Source: Platynereis dumerilii | Taxonomy: Eukaryota > Annelida > Polychaeta > Phyllodocida > Nereididae | Direction: 5' to 3' | DNA: 64,000 bases | Assembly: GCA_026936325.1 (NCBI GenBank) | Contig: JAPTHN010000007.1 | Location: forward strand, 16,490,337-16,554,336 | Part shown: one piece after another, positions 25,327-35,967 of the stretch | How the letters are laid out: every line of letters begins with the position of its first letter | Numbering within the stretch: the first letter of the stretch is position 1 | Translations under genes and position numbers: made by a program | The notes under the pieces: generated by a model | What the model saw: the letters and a program-made list of their open reading frames with translations, nothing else | Told to the model about the DNA's origin: nothing | Database searches by the model: none

Positions 25327-26400
25327 CACTGCAAAAAATTCCCGTTAAATTTTACAGTTAAATTAACTGGCAACTTTGTTCCAGGTCTAATAACTGTCAA
25401 AGTACTCACAAACCTGAACAGGACAATGTACCGTAAAATGCAAATCGGTACATTGAACTGTAATTTTGCGGATTCAACAAAGTGATATTACGGTATAATT
25501 TATATATATAAAACAGTTTATTCAAAGTATATTTTACAGTAACATCAACTGTAAAACATAAAAGTAAAGCATGCAAGGAGCTGTGAAATACACTGTAAAA
25601 ATACGGATAGAATCCGTTATTTTTACTTTTGCATAAGTGTGAAACCACACACTAAACATTTGATTTAACTGTGGCATAGCTGCAGGGATGTACCAAAGCT
25701 GGAATCAGCTGAGTGAGCCACCGACTCCAAGCTCGGCGTTGCTCATCTCTTGCTTGATAGCAGGGAAGTAAGTCCATCAATACCCAGCAATTAATTCGCA
25801 CATGTTTGCGCACAAATTGCCGCCATAAAATTGATGGATATCTTCCAAGAGAAGCAGGTGTCAAGTTTACACAAGTATGTTCTATTTATCCAGACTGTGC
25901 TTGGGTTATTTTGGTTTTAATCGTGTCATTCTTTAGAACACATCATAAGACTCACACAAATATCAATGTCAAAAATAGATATTAAAACATTTGCATAATG
26001 ACAACATCTTTAAGATCATATGAATGAGGATGTTCCCTTATCTTCAGATAAGTTATAAATTAAGTTTGATTAACAGTTGTGTAAAGCATATGTTATAGAT
26101 GGCACCACATGTTCCGTGGTTGAAGTTCATATAATCTCTTGTTTATAGAATCTTGCCAGGTTTATTGATTGTTTTCTCTGCATATTACAAGTTATCAGTA
26201 AATTAACGGTTAAAGTAATTGTTCATCAACATGCAATGAATGTTAAATGACATGTTGCAGTACATTTTTCTTGAAGCCAGCTTTGTACCCGACAAAGAAC
26301 TGTAAATTCACAGACAAAGTCTGTATTTAAAAAATACTGGTAAAACAACAATAAATTTACAGTTCTTCTAGCCACAAAAACACGCTCATTTCTTACAGTG
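25327..26400. mobile_element. CACTA/EnSpm-like non-autonomous element, 1.07 kb
   Basis: It starts CACTGCAAAAAATTC and ends GAAATGAG in mirror form with TTACAGTG, giving short inverted CACTG ends. The flanks are TG on both sides, and copies I and II read the uninterrupted site (CCGTACCTGTTATATTG at about 19259). CACTG ends with a 2-3 bp duplication fit CACTA elements. A second CACTGTAAAAATACGGA word at about 25591, followed by its mirror, suggests a nested or duplicated end. No transposase is seen. Confidence 0.7.
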
Positions 26401-27784
26401 TGTTATATTGTCTTTGGCAGATTTTTCTTAAAATTCCTGACATTTGCTTGAGATATCAGAGCTTATAAAAGGCATTGGCAAAAGTGGCAGTGCCTCTCCC
26501 TATTTGGAAAGACATTTAAATTGTGGGCAGGCTTGTGGTAAATATTGGGCAGCCTATCTTAATTAAAGAGACTCCGTTGCAGATGCCAAAGGGATCAACA
26601 CAATTGAAAGAATAAACCAGAAGCCTGCCTAGAGTTTCCTCTATATTTTGCTCAGTTACTAAGGTAATTATAAGTACTTCAGTTACTACAGTGACTGTGT
26701 ATAACCAAATATAATCTGATATTTTATTCTTGAATTCAGTTACAAAAGCGGATATCGTATTGCACACTATCAATATTAGCAAACAGGCGAACATTAAAGT
26801 GTCATGAAAATTAACATAACTAATTTCCTTCCAGACACAGAGAGTCATATTAAACTTTTCCAAAGAGGCAACATTAAAATTCCTTTTCCCTAAAACATCT
26901 ATATTTAAAACTTTCACTATTTTACCCACACGATTTTGTACAGGAACCCACCGAAATTAAGCCATAGTGATTTGCATGTTGCTGAAGGAAACATGGTGAT
27001 CTCAAAAGGGCAACATTCGGAGGAACAAGTGCCAATTCCACAAAGTAATGAGTTTCCACACAAAAAGAAGTTTTTCAAAGTTCTTACAAGGATCTACTTT
27101 GTACTTGCAACTAAACCCTTATTTGCAAAGAGCCAATTGGTGTCCTCCAAGCCTGGCTTCTCAGGAAGCTTTTCATGTTTCATGTTCCAGAAAAATACAG
27201 GTAGCTGAAATGTGGCCAGGATGGTTATTACTATTTCCTAATGTGCATAGCGAAAAGCCAACCCTTGTCATTACAAGATAAAATTGAAGACATCACAAGC
27301 CAAGAATATTCCTTCATTCATGCAAAAAGTGTAGAGCAAATTTAATCTCATACATGAAGAAACTATCAGCTTACGTGCTTGAAAGCGCCTTACATTCGCA
27401 CTTTCATAAGTCTTCTGCTGCTTGCCATTGACATTGACTTGACCAGCCGAATACCCAAGTGTACAAGAGCATCAATCTCATTTAATGGAATTAACAGTGT
27501 TAGTGTCATGGGGAAGGTTACAAATGAACACATTCTGCTTCAAGTAACAGAATGTGTTTTGGTCAGCATCATCAATGACATCACAATTCAGAATTTTCTT
27601 GTTAATGTAAGATTGCTTTCCATCAAATTTTTTGATTTGTCCATTGGAGAAAAACTCATCATTTGTATATATAATGCAGCACATCAAACTGTCTCTCAAA
27701 GGGCAATGGTTACTTGCTGTGTAAAATTGCCAACATTCATACACTTCATATCATGGCAATTACTAACTCACTTGTATTAAATAA

Positions 27785-28280
27785 TATGATGATCATGTAA
27801 CAACACAAAGGCTTGCGTGAAGCTTTCGCCAGCAAATTATAGTGCAATACTACAAAGTTGTGGAAAATGTCATAACCCAAATACCATGAAAGACATTAGG
27901 AGAGCAAAGCAGTTGTGTTTGTGATCTGGTATTAGTTTCCAGTACCACTGCAAAGGCATGGGCTAAAGTAGATACATGTATAAGGTATCTCCAGAATTGT
28001 GAGTGCTACCTAATTTGAGCTTTTTTACATCATAGTCATAAATGTTATAGGTTTTTGTGGCAAAACCAAACTTTTATGAAAAAACCACCATGTAATGGTT
28101 GTTTCGATTAAAAAACATATGGCCTTTGAAAAAATCGATGTTGTCCAATTTTTAGAGTTCTGGACGTATTCTGAATAATCTTCATTAAAAAAATATACGT
28201 TAAACGACAATAAATACCTGGCCTGTCATACTAATCCAAATATACAAGTAAAGTCAAATTAAACATTACAATACACTCAC
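27785..28280. other. Non-coding stretch, nothing recognised
   Basis: AT-rich sequence between copy III and the candidate exon at 28281; no repeat ends or protein-like frames seen. Confidence 0.4.
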
Positions 28281-28353
28281 CAAGGCTTTGTCAGGTTGTC
28301 CATGTCACAGGGAGGATATAAGCTTAATGAGGACATGTCATCCAGCCAAAATC
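28281..28353 (-). CDS. Candidate coding exon, unknown protein
   Basis: The minus strand has a good acceptor (TTGTTTCTATTTCAG|GA) and a consensus donor (CCTTG|GTGAGTGTATTG) 73 nt apart. Only one frame is open, reading FWLDDMSSLSLYPPCDMD then NLTKP. GC content is clearly higher than in the flanks. The exon begins with two bases that complete a codon, which matches the single base left by the candidate exon at 31305-31390. I do not recognise the protein. This is one of the two best host exon candidates in the window, yet a chance splice pair cannot be excluded. Confidence 0.42.
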
Positions 28354-28949
28354 CTGAAATAGAAACAATTTTGTAAATAAATATTGCACAAAGTGTCATG
28401 TCTTTTCCAAAATGTATCACAGGTCTCTGATTGCAGATTGCAGCTCTGTGCTTATTAATTAGTAAAGGTGAAATACTGAAGTGTCTCTGTTGTCTAATAT
28501 TGCCTGAGGTGTATTATGTTCCGGGAAGTAGGTGCTGCACTGGCTGCTATTGGCCAGACCAGTCATAAGGGATATCTTTATTTCTTGTTCTGTGATTGAC
28601 TGTCAATGGGATTAAGATAATGTCACTGCACACATGTAAAATTATCAGTTTTGAAGTAAACTTATTGAATGCAAATAACAACAGCTTTGCCTGAATTGTA
28701 CTGTGAGTATATATTCTCAACATGGACTCCGAGATGACTGATGGATATTCACACATATTAGGCAATTTTCACTTATAACAATTTACTGGGGGGAATTTGA
28801 GAAGTTCTCCATCTTCCCAGTTCTATATCATCAATCACAGCAAACTGCAACCATGCATGGGTCTGTGGAAGTATTCAATAATATAGATCTAGTCACTTTT
28901 GTCGTGATTGTCAATTGCAATGGCAAAGCACTGTAAAGTCATTGAATTT

Positions 28950-29170
28950 TCATTATGGAGCAACAGTCAGATTCAGAGCACATAGTTCACAGCAGTTCAA
29001 AAGTTACGAATTGAGGGAAATTAGATACAAGTGCCTCATTGGAGGACTGCCAGGACTTAGGGATGTCTCGTGGCTTCAGACCTCACCCAATGAATACAAA
29101 TTTGGGAAAACAGACAGACCAGACTATCCACCTCAGCTCACTTCAGTCTCAATTTTGGACAATCGATGTC
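28950..29170 (+). repeat. Fragment of tandem copy IV
   Basis: AAATTAGATACA, then a CCAGGAC..GGGATG block and ACAATGAATAC-like words align with 17750-17880 and 22100-22260. A further block at 33720-33870 (CTTTTCACAGCTTAAAAGT) aligns with 18150-18240 and 22480-22560. So the array once continued to about 33.9 kb and was later broken by insertions. The 111-codon open frame here lies in repeat sequence and is not supported as a gene. Confidence 0.45.
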
Positions 29171-29551
29171 AAGGATCGCAGGCAAAACCTTCAGTCAGGG
29201 ACAGAGGGGTGGTATTAATTGTTTCGATAATGCCAAAGATACAAAAATGAGATTTAAAAGAAATGACCATTTTATGTTTAATTCACAGATTATCTTTTGT
29301 GTTAATCGAATGGTACTATATACACATAGAGCAAAGAGACGCTCTCTAAAGTCGATTCACAAACACCATAATCCCCCTCTCCTTTGTTATTATACATTTT
29401 ATAGAGCTGACATAAATAAGAACCATTTGCCTCTTTGAAACCTAGCACTGTACCATAAAAAATCTCATCTGAACCATTTGCCATAAACACATTTATCTCC
29501 ACTAATCAAACAGTTAAAACAAAATACATGTTTGTCCTTGTAATGCGCGCT

Positions 29552-30258
29552 AGGGTGGGACTGGTGCCCCAATGTTTGCGGATCAAACCTGACTTTTTTT
29601 TGCAGGTGAGGTTGGTATATGAGAGTATGTGTGTAAAATTTTAGCTCATTCTATTAATATTTAGAGGTGGCACATTTCACTTGAAGTTTATAATGTAAAT
29701 CCCCATTACCCCATTGGCGAACCCTGAAAAAAGGAGAAAAAAGCATGATTTTCCAAAAATGAGACTTAGAATCAATATTTTTCGACCATTCAAAGACCAT
29801 GGGGGAGGATTTTGGGAGGGCAGTTTAAATCTGGCATAATTTTGCATTTTCCACTTCTCATCTCTGCACAATGTAGTGCCCAATATGACGAAAATGACTC
29901 GAAAACGCCTAAATTTAGAGATTTTCACACCTTATAGTGGCCTACCCATATATTATTATAGCAAAATGGATGTCAGTTCTGAACTGCCCTCCCAAAACCC
30001 TCCCCCATGGTTTTTGAATGGTTGAAAAATATTGATTTTAAGTCTCATTTTTGGAAAATCATGCTTTTTTCTCCTTTTTTTAGGGCTCGCTAATGGGGAT
30101 TTACATTATAAACTTTAAGTGAAATGTGCTACCTCTAAATATTAATAGAATGAGCTGAAATTTTACACACATACTCTCATATACCAACCTCACCTGCAAA
30201 AAAAAGTCAGGGTTGATCTGCCTAAGATTTCCAAAATGTGGGGCGCCAGTCCCATCCT
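29552..30258. mobile_element. Foldback element with about 300-bp inverted arms, 10-bp duplication
   Basis: The left arm (29552 to about 29840) and right arm (about 29990-30258) are inverted copies at high identity, starting AGGGTGGGACTGG; the main difference is a short indel near the tips. AATGCGCGCT flanks both sides (29542-29551 and 30259-30268). Long arms, a short central spacer and a 9-11 bp duplication resemble Foldback or Mutator-like elements. No coding capacity is seen. The near-identity of the duplication suggests a recent insertion. Confidence 0.87.
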
Positions 30259-30584
30259 AATGCGCGCTGATGTGGCCAACACGCCATAACTAATTTTGAA
30301 TAATATCTTATTCTTGAGATTTTCATCACTTTGAATTCTAAAGCCATATGGATGTGATTATGCCCATCTGCAAACACCAAGCTGCAATAAACTATTTCAT
30401 ATTGAACTTATCTAATTTAAGCAAGGTGTGCAATAAATCAGAAAATTAAATTCAGAAAAAATGTAGGTGGTCCAAAATTAATCACACATGATAAGGCATT
30501 AATTTGGGAAAATGGTGATGAAAATAATAACCTAGTGCGATTTTTGTGTCAATGCTAAGTACGAGTAAGATAACTAGTATAGAT

Positions 30585-30837
30585 TATTCGCCACGGGAGA
30601 GGGAATATGTGATTTATCACCTGAGGGCTTTAGCCTGAGGTGTGACAAACACATATTCCTGATCCCATGGTGAATAACCGGCTTACACCATGAGACAAAC
30701 AGTCAAACAGTCAAACATGAGAGGATAACTGGACAACAAAGAATATGGGAATTATTTCCCTGAAATACTGGCATGTGATTGGCTGACAGAGGCGCCGAAT
30801 GGTATAAGCTTTTAAATTGACTAAGCTCATGGTATAA
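30585..30837 (-). mobile_element. Helentron/Helitron2-like short element, copy 3
   Basis: On the plus strand a palindrome (30585-30677, arms of about 44 bp, centre CCTGAGGGCTTTAGCCTGAGG) lies first, then a 155-bp unit whose ends are inverted copies (TTACACCATGAG at 30683 and CTCATGGTATAA ending at 30837). The unit contains GTGATTGGCTGACAG, which matches CTCATTGGCTGACAG in copy 2; upstream words (CTGAAATACT) also match. Reversed, this is the same plan as copies 1 and 2: left end, internal inverted end, terminal hairpin. It is too short to encode anything. Confidence 0.5.
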
Positions 30838-31304
30838 CACTAGCCTAGAAGAGCTGTTTGCAGATTAGCAGTCCAAACAGTTTCAAAATTAACTTTCAGC
30901 TTGGCCGTTTGATGTCACTGGCTTAAAAATGTTTTTTTTTGTGTCAGTTATGGTTAAACAGATGATTCAGGGCTTATCATATCTGGCAACATAGGTGACA
31001 ATAAACAGACTAATTAAATGACCCAAGGTACTTCATCAAATCAGAAGATTAGGAGACCAACAGAAAACTTTCAAGGACATGGCAAAGGTAGTTTGCAAAT
31101 TGAAAATAAGAAAATAATTTTTTTCCGATGGATCGCCAATCTGCAAAGAGCTCTAAAAGAATAGATAGAGTTAGCCAGATTAGGATGACCTCTATAAGCA
31201 TTGATACAATCCAGAGCTACTCCCATCATAGCATGTCGATGTCTTCTGAGAAAGACGAGTGAGCAACAACATAAGGAAACATTTTACAGTCCAAAGTCAC
31301 TTAC

Positions 31305-31390
31305 TTGAAATAGCTACCAGCTGCTGCTGTGCCAGGGCAGCAGTATCGAATACACTCAACAATTTTAAACATGGCTTTAAAATGTGCAAT
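31305..31390 (-). CDS. Candidate coding exon, unknown protein
   Basis: The minus strand has an acceptor (TAGTTTCATTCAG|A) and a consensus donor (ATTTCAA|GTAAGTGAC). The frame reads LHILKPCLKLLSVFDTAALA then QQQLVAIS, 28 codons, starting and ending with one spare base. Joining to 28281-28353 keeps the frame (TCA, then A plus GA) and gives ..LVAISRFWLDDM... A longer version from an AG further upstream is possible. Composition and splice match support it; no family is recognised. Confidence 0.35.
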
Positions 31391-31829
31391 CTGAATGAAA
31401 CTAGTTTTTTCCACCAAAACTTTTGAATGACAATCCCATATCCTCTGCAACCAGACATGTTCAACATGTGACATGAAAATGTGACATGAACAATTCAACA
31501 TGTGATATTTCCGTTCCTCCCTGCATGTCATGACAAACTGGGAAGCACACAAAGCTTGGCTGCTTGGGTAATAATTACAGTGGATCATATTAATCGAGAT
31601 AAAGGATTTGTGCCAGGTAACATCACTGTCACTACAATATAATTTTTATAGTTTTAACTCCTATGCTCACGGTCACAGTATACCAGAGACGCTTGCAAAG
31701 TTATATTACCTTGACTAGTTAGATTTTTACAAAATTATTTCCATCTGGATTAATCTTGACAACTGTCCCATTCCCAAACAGACCAGTGCCAGATTGTATC
31801 AACGCTTAACAAGGGTTATCCTAAAGTGG

Positions 31830-32035
31830 TTAACTCCTATAACTTTACTTTTAACATGGCTTACTGGGAAATAACTCAGCCATTTTTTAAGCTGACCTCA
31901 TGTTATATAATTACTAAATTATTTTCCAAGTAACCATGTTAAAAGTAAAGTTATAAGAGTTCTAAAATTGCAATCTTAGCAAATTTATTAAAGAATTGTT
32001 TTTTTTAGCTGACCTCATGTTATATAATTACTAAA
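31830..32035. repeat. 117-bp tandem duplication with an inverted relative
   Basis: The block starting GCTGACCTCATGTTATATAA at 31891 is repeated at 32008; the second copy is interrupted by the element at 32036-33625 and continues at 33626. The preceding 31830-31880 is an inverted copy of part of the block (CTTTACTTTTAACATGG against its mirror), so the original unit was probably a foldback. The uninterrupted first copy is the empty-site control for the insertion. Confidence 0.75.
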
Positions 32036-33625
32036 GGTCCAGTGTCGTGAGTTGGTAAAATTTCAGTTTTGATCCAATATGCACTTACATTTTAGGTCAT
32101 ATCTCAGCCCCATATAGGAATTTATGCCCGTATTATGGATCGAATGATAGGCAAAAATATCTTCTTTGATGTAAATAGCAGCAATTGCACCCATATGTCA
32201 CTGGTCTTGAGATAATGAGTGATACATGATTGCAGTTAGGGAAATTTTTGGTGTCCCGCCTGGACACTGCATGTAAAATTTTTGCACACAACTTTCAAAT
32301 ACAGGAAAATGGATGGATTTAGGATCAAAATTGCAATGCATTACTGTTCCCTGATTAGGTGGGCATCTTGTGAATCCAGAAAAATGGCTATTGGATGTTT
32401 CTATATTTTTTTAATACAACTTTTGTAATCCTCAGTTGATGTGTCCCGGGTGAAGCTTAAAAGTGCAATGTGATTTTTGATGCCGAAGATAAACCACTAA
32501 TCGAAACATTATTGGAAAATTTGATATACCAATGCATTGCTCATTACCTTGTCTGTCAGGAATATATCACTTAAAGTGGCTAAGGCTGTTGTGCCAGAAG
32601 CTGTGATGGCTTGAGTAAGACTGACAACAGCACGATGCTCTTATATTCTACAAACATTCTGTGGGACTTCTCTTGTTCGGGTACTTCCTGATGAAGGCTT
32701 GTTGCTGGAATTCTTGCATTCTTGGTATTATTGTCATGCTCATGAGCCTGGCTTTTTATTAGTGTATAGAATAGGGTAAAAAGTCCAACCCATGATAGTA
32801 TTAGAGCCCTATCTTTGAGACTGACAAAAAATGCGACGCTCTCACATTTTGTAATATTTATGAGGACCTTTCTTCTTTACATGCTTCTTGATGAAGGCTA
32901 GTGGAAGGAAAGTTACATTTTCTGATATTAGTTTGTTGCTCATGAGCCCAGGTTTCTATTGGTCTATAGAACGCGGTTGTAAATGTAACCTATTATGGTA
33001 TTAGTGGCCTGTCTTTGTCACTGACTACAAATGTGGCACTCTTACACTTTGTAAAAATGTATGTTCAGACATGTCTTGTTCAAATGCTTTGTGATAAGGA
33101 CTCTTTGCTGAAAATTTCACTTGTTTGATATTGCGTTGTTACACTTGAGCTTAGCTTTCCATTGGTATATGCAATATGGTTTTTAGTCAAACCTGTCATG
33201 GTATAATGGCCCTGTGTTTAGGGCTGACAAAAAGTGCAAAGCTTGCTTTCGGCTTTACCTGCTAATTACACCATAGAAGGTATGAGAAGGCAAATAATGA
33301 AAATTCTGTTTTTTTTTGTTTTAAGAATATTATTCAACAAACTATGTGCAAGTTTCATAGTGATATCTTAAAAAGTCTTTGCTGCAGAGGTATTTGAAGA
33401 AACAAAGTTCCGTTTTGAATAAACTGCATTTTAATTTAGTATTTTCTTCACATTCATGTTTAAATTTACTAGCATAATGTGGCATAGACGTCACAAAAAC
33501 GCATATACAACCTCAAATTTTTGGATTTGGAATCTAATAACACATAGGAAGCATATCAGTGATTATTGATTTTTTGGCCAATTTCACCAGAAATCCCAAA
33601 TTTTACCAACTTGTGGCATTGGTCC
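32036..33625. mobile_element. 1.6 kb non-autonomous DNA transposon, TAAA target duplication
   Basis: The left end GGTCCAGTGTCGTGAGTTGG and the mirrored right end GGACCAATGCCACAAGTTGG share most of about 28 bases. TAAA flanks both sides (32032-32035 and 33626-33629), while the undisrupted tandem copy reads ACTAAATTATT, so the duplication is exactly 4 bp. The interior holds about three diverged tandem units of roughly 200 bp (from 32640, each with a CATGAGCC- or TTGAGC-like start and TATTGGT). No transposase frame is seen. Superfamily unassigned. Confidence 0.8.
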
Positions 33626-34297
33626 TAAATTATTTTCCCAGTAACCATGTTAAAAGTAAAGTTATAAGAGTTCTAAAATTGCAATCTTAGCAAATTTATT
33701 AAAGAATTGTTTTTCTTTATGTCTGTTAATTTAATCTACATGTGTGGCCTTGCAGCCACGCACTAACATGCAAAATTGTCGGTTATTAGCACTCAGCTTT
33801 TCACAGCTTAAAAGTGTCAAAGTGAGGTCTAGCATAGTTTAATATCCCCGCTTATGCATGTAAATAATGAAAAAACTACTGTAATACTATGCATGATTCA
33901 ATCCGAACGGCAGATTTTCACACTGTGAGATCAAACTATAGTTTTAACAATTTATCTCGTTCATTCCCATAGCTTGCAGACTTTTTTTTGCAAAGGCTAT
34001 GCAGTTCCCCAATGGAAAATATATAAGGCATTTTAGGGATTATGAAATCAGTTTAGAAAAGTCCAGACTAAGTAGAATTCTTTTGACTGTTGGCCCTTTT
34101 AAGAAGCAGTGCCTCATAGAAAGGCCACGTAGGGAATTCTGGTAAAATCTACCAGGAAATGTTTGTTGAGCTTTACCTTAGCATCAAAGACTAAAAGATA
34201 CTGAGCGAAAATTTTCTAGCATTAGGAAATCTTTTAGGTGGTCTTCGTGTTCAACCAGGCCTGCATAACGATGCTGTACCATAGAACGTCTGGAAGC

Positions 34298-34300
<3 letters not shown>

Positions 34301-34338
<38 letters not shown>
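34301..34338. repeat. (AT)19 microsatellite
   Basis: An uninterrupted AT run inside GCTGC..GCAGC. Unit B has only GCATATGC at this place, so the run expanded in unit A. Confidence 0.95.
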
Positions 34339-34341
<3 letters not shown>

Positions 34342-34794
34342 GCCCTACGTAGGTATTACATGTACAATTATGATATGTACTTTAATTTTATATTCTCGTG
34401 CAGCTTTTGTCATTTGCTTTTCTTACACAGAATTAATACCGGCCTATTTTCAGATTCCTTTTTAAGCGTATGCATGAAGCTGTGACTTTTTTTTTATAGA
34501 TTATTGTCGCTTGAACATTGCAATAAAGCAGAGATATAGAGACTTGCACCAGAGGATATGAGAATATATTGGCACGACTGACAACACCAGTTTCCTGACA
34601 ACCCATCATTGGGATTGAATTATCTGCCAAGTCCACCTGAGGCATACAGAAAATCAGTGCTCTTCCTAAGATCCCACAAATGGCATATCATTCCCTCTCA
34701 GGTGTCAAATGCTGCAGAGAATGACAAAGTGTCTCTATATCAGTAAATCCTTTCACTTTTTCCAGTGAGGACAATGACCTTAATGGATACTGCC

Positions 34795-35967
34795 TTATAT
34801 CATATGGCTAGCTGAAATACTCGCTTCTCATTGGCTGACAGCCGTGCAATATTCTACGATATTGCACGCATTATATTGCACGGTCATTTTAACATGTAAG
34901 AGATTGGATGGACCTGAGAGGAAGCAAAACGTTTCAGTGCTGCTGCAGCTACAGGCTGGCAAACAATTTGTGTTTTCCGATTTTAGTAAAAAGTGCACTG
35001 TACAGCAACGGAGGCAGTTAGAAAGCTCGTTTTTGCGGCAAAAGATGCGTCTATTTAAGGGCAATTAGGATATCAATTTTTTGTACTGATTATATTATTT
35101 TTATTTTCAGAATAAAGCAATAAGTGACCGAAAAACAGCATTTTTGCCGATTTTTCAGTGATTTTGTTGTGTTTAGAGGTCTAAAGTCTGCTATAAAGTT
35201 TAGAAAAAAAATCGAAAATGACACTTTTCATCAAGTATATCATTTTTTCATTCCAAAAGTGTGAACATTTTTTTTGTGAGTGAAATAGACATATATTTCT
35301 GATGAGATACATTTTAAATACATAGTTAAAAGAAACACAGTCTTGGAGCAGCACAAGATCCTTTCTTGGTTTTAGTAAAAAATAAAACATCGCATAGCAA
35401 TGGAAATCGACAGGAAAATGATCGGGTTGGCAAAAGATCCGTATATATATTAAAGAGTTAAGTAAATATCAACTTTTGGTATTGCTTATGTTATTTGTTT
35501 AATCAGTATTTAAAGCATTAGATAGGCCGAAGAGGCCGAAAAACAGCATTTTTCCAAATTTTGAGTGACTTTCTTGTGTTAAGAGATCTTAAGTCTGCTA
35601 CAAAATTTTAGAAAATTAATTTAAAGAAGACCCATCATCAATTATATCATTTATAGATTTCAAAAAAGTGAAGCTTTTTTTGGGGGTGAAATATTTATTG
35701 AATTTTGGTGAGATACATTTCGAATATGTGGGTCGAAAGAAGAAAAAAGTGTTCAGACATCAGAATTCCAGCCCTTTTCTTTGCATTTGTCACAAAAAAC
35801 CATATGATATAACAGTTATTGCACATCACCTCGTGAATTATCAGTTTTTATGGCACCTCAGTGACTAATATTGCATTCGGGCTGCGCCCTCGTGCAATAT
35901 TAGTCACCTCGGTGCCATAAAAACTGATATTGCACTCGGTGCTGTGCGATAACTGTATAATATTGCC
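34795..35967 (+). mobile_element. Helentron/Helitron2-like element, copy 2
   Basis: TTATATCATATGG at 34795-34807 is repeated in inverted form at 35800-35812, immediately followed by a 145-bp palindrome (35812-35956) with nested arms and the centre TTCGGGCTGCGCCCTCG. Near the left end lie CTCATTGGCTGACAG and repeated GATATTGCACG words. The interior contains two diverged tandem units of roughly 390 bp (from about 35075 and 35475, both with CCGAAAAACAGCATTTTT). Unit B lacks the whole segment at the corresponding place (about 38760). No protein is encoded. Confidence 0.57.

Larger units (their letters stand above)
20690..27780 (+). repeat. Tandem duplication copy III
   Basis: It starts with a displaced piece similar to 14165-14390, then follows the common block order to 27780, where the CTCAAAGGGCAATG..ATCATGGCAATTACTAAC block repeats one near 20600. 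The copy is expanded by private insertions at 20880, 21448, 22766, 24033 and 25327. The displaced piece at its start indicates an unequal exchange or a second rearrangement at the II/III junction. Confidence 0.75.

Noticed and set aside
28915-29250. 111-codon plus-strand frame as a gene
   Set aside because: It lies in a fragment of the tandem array (copy IV) and the frame is not open in other copies.
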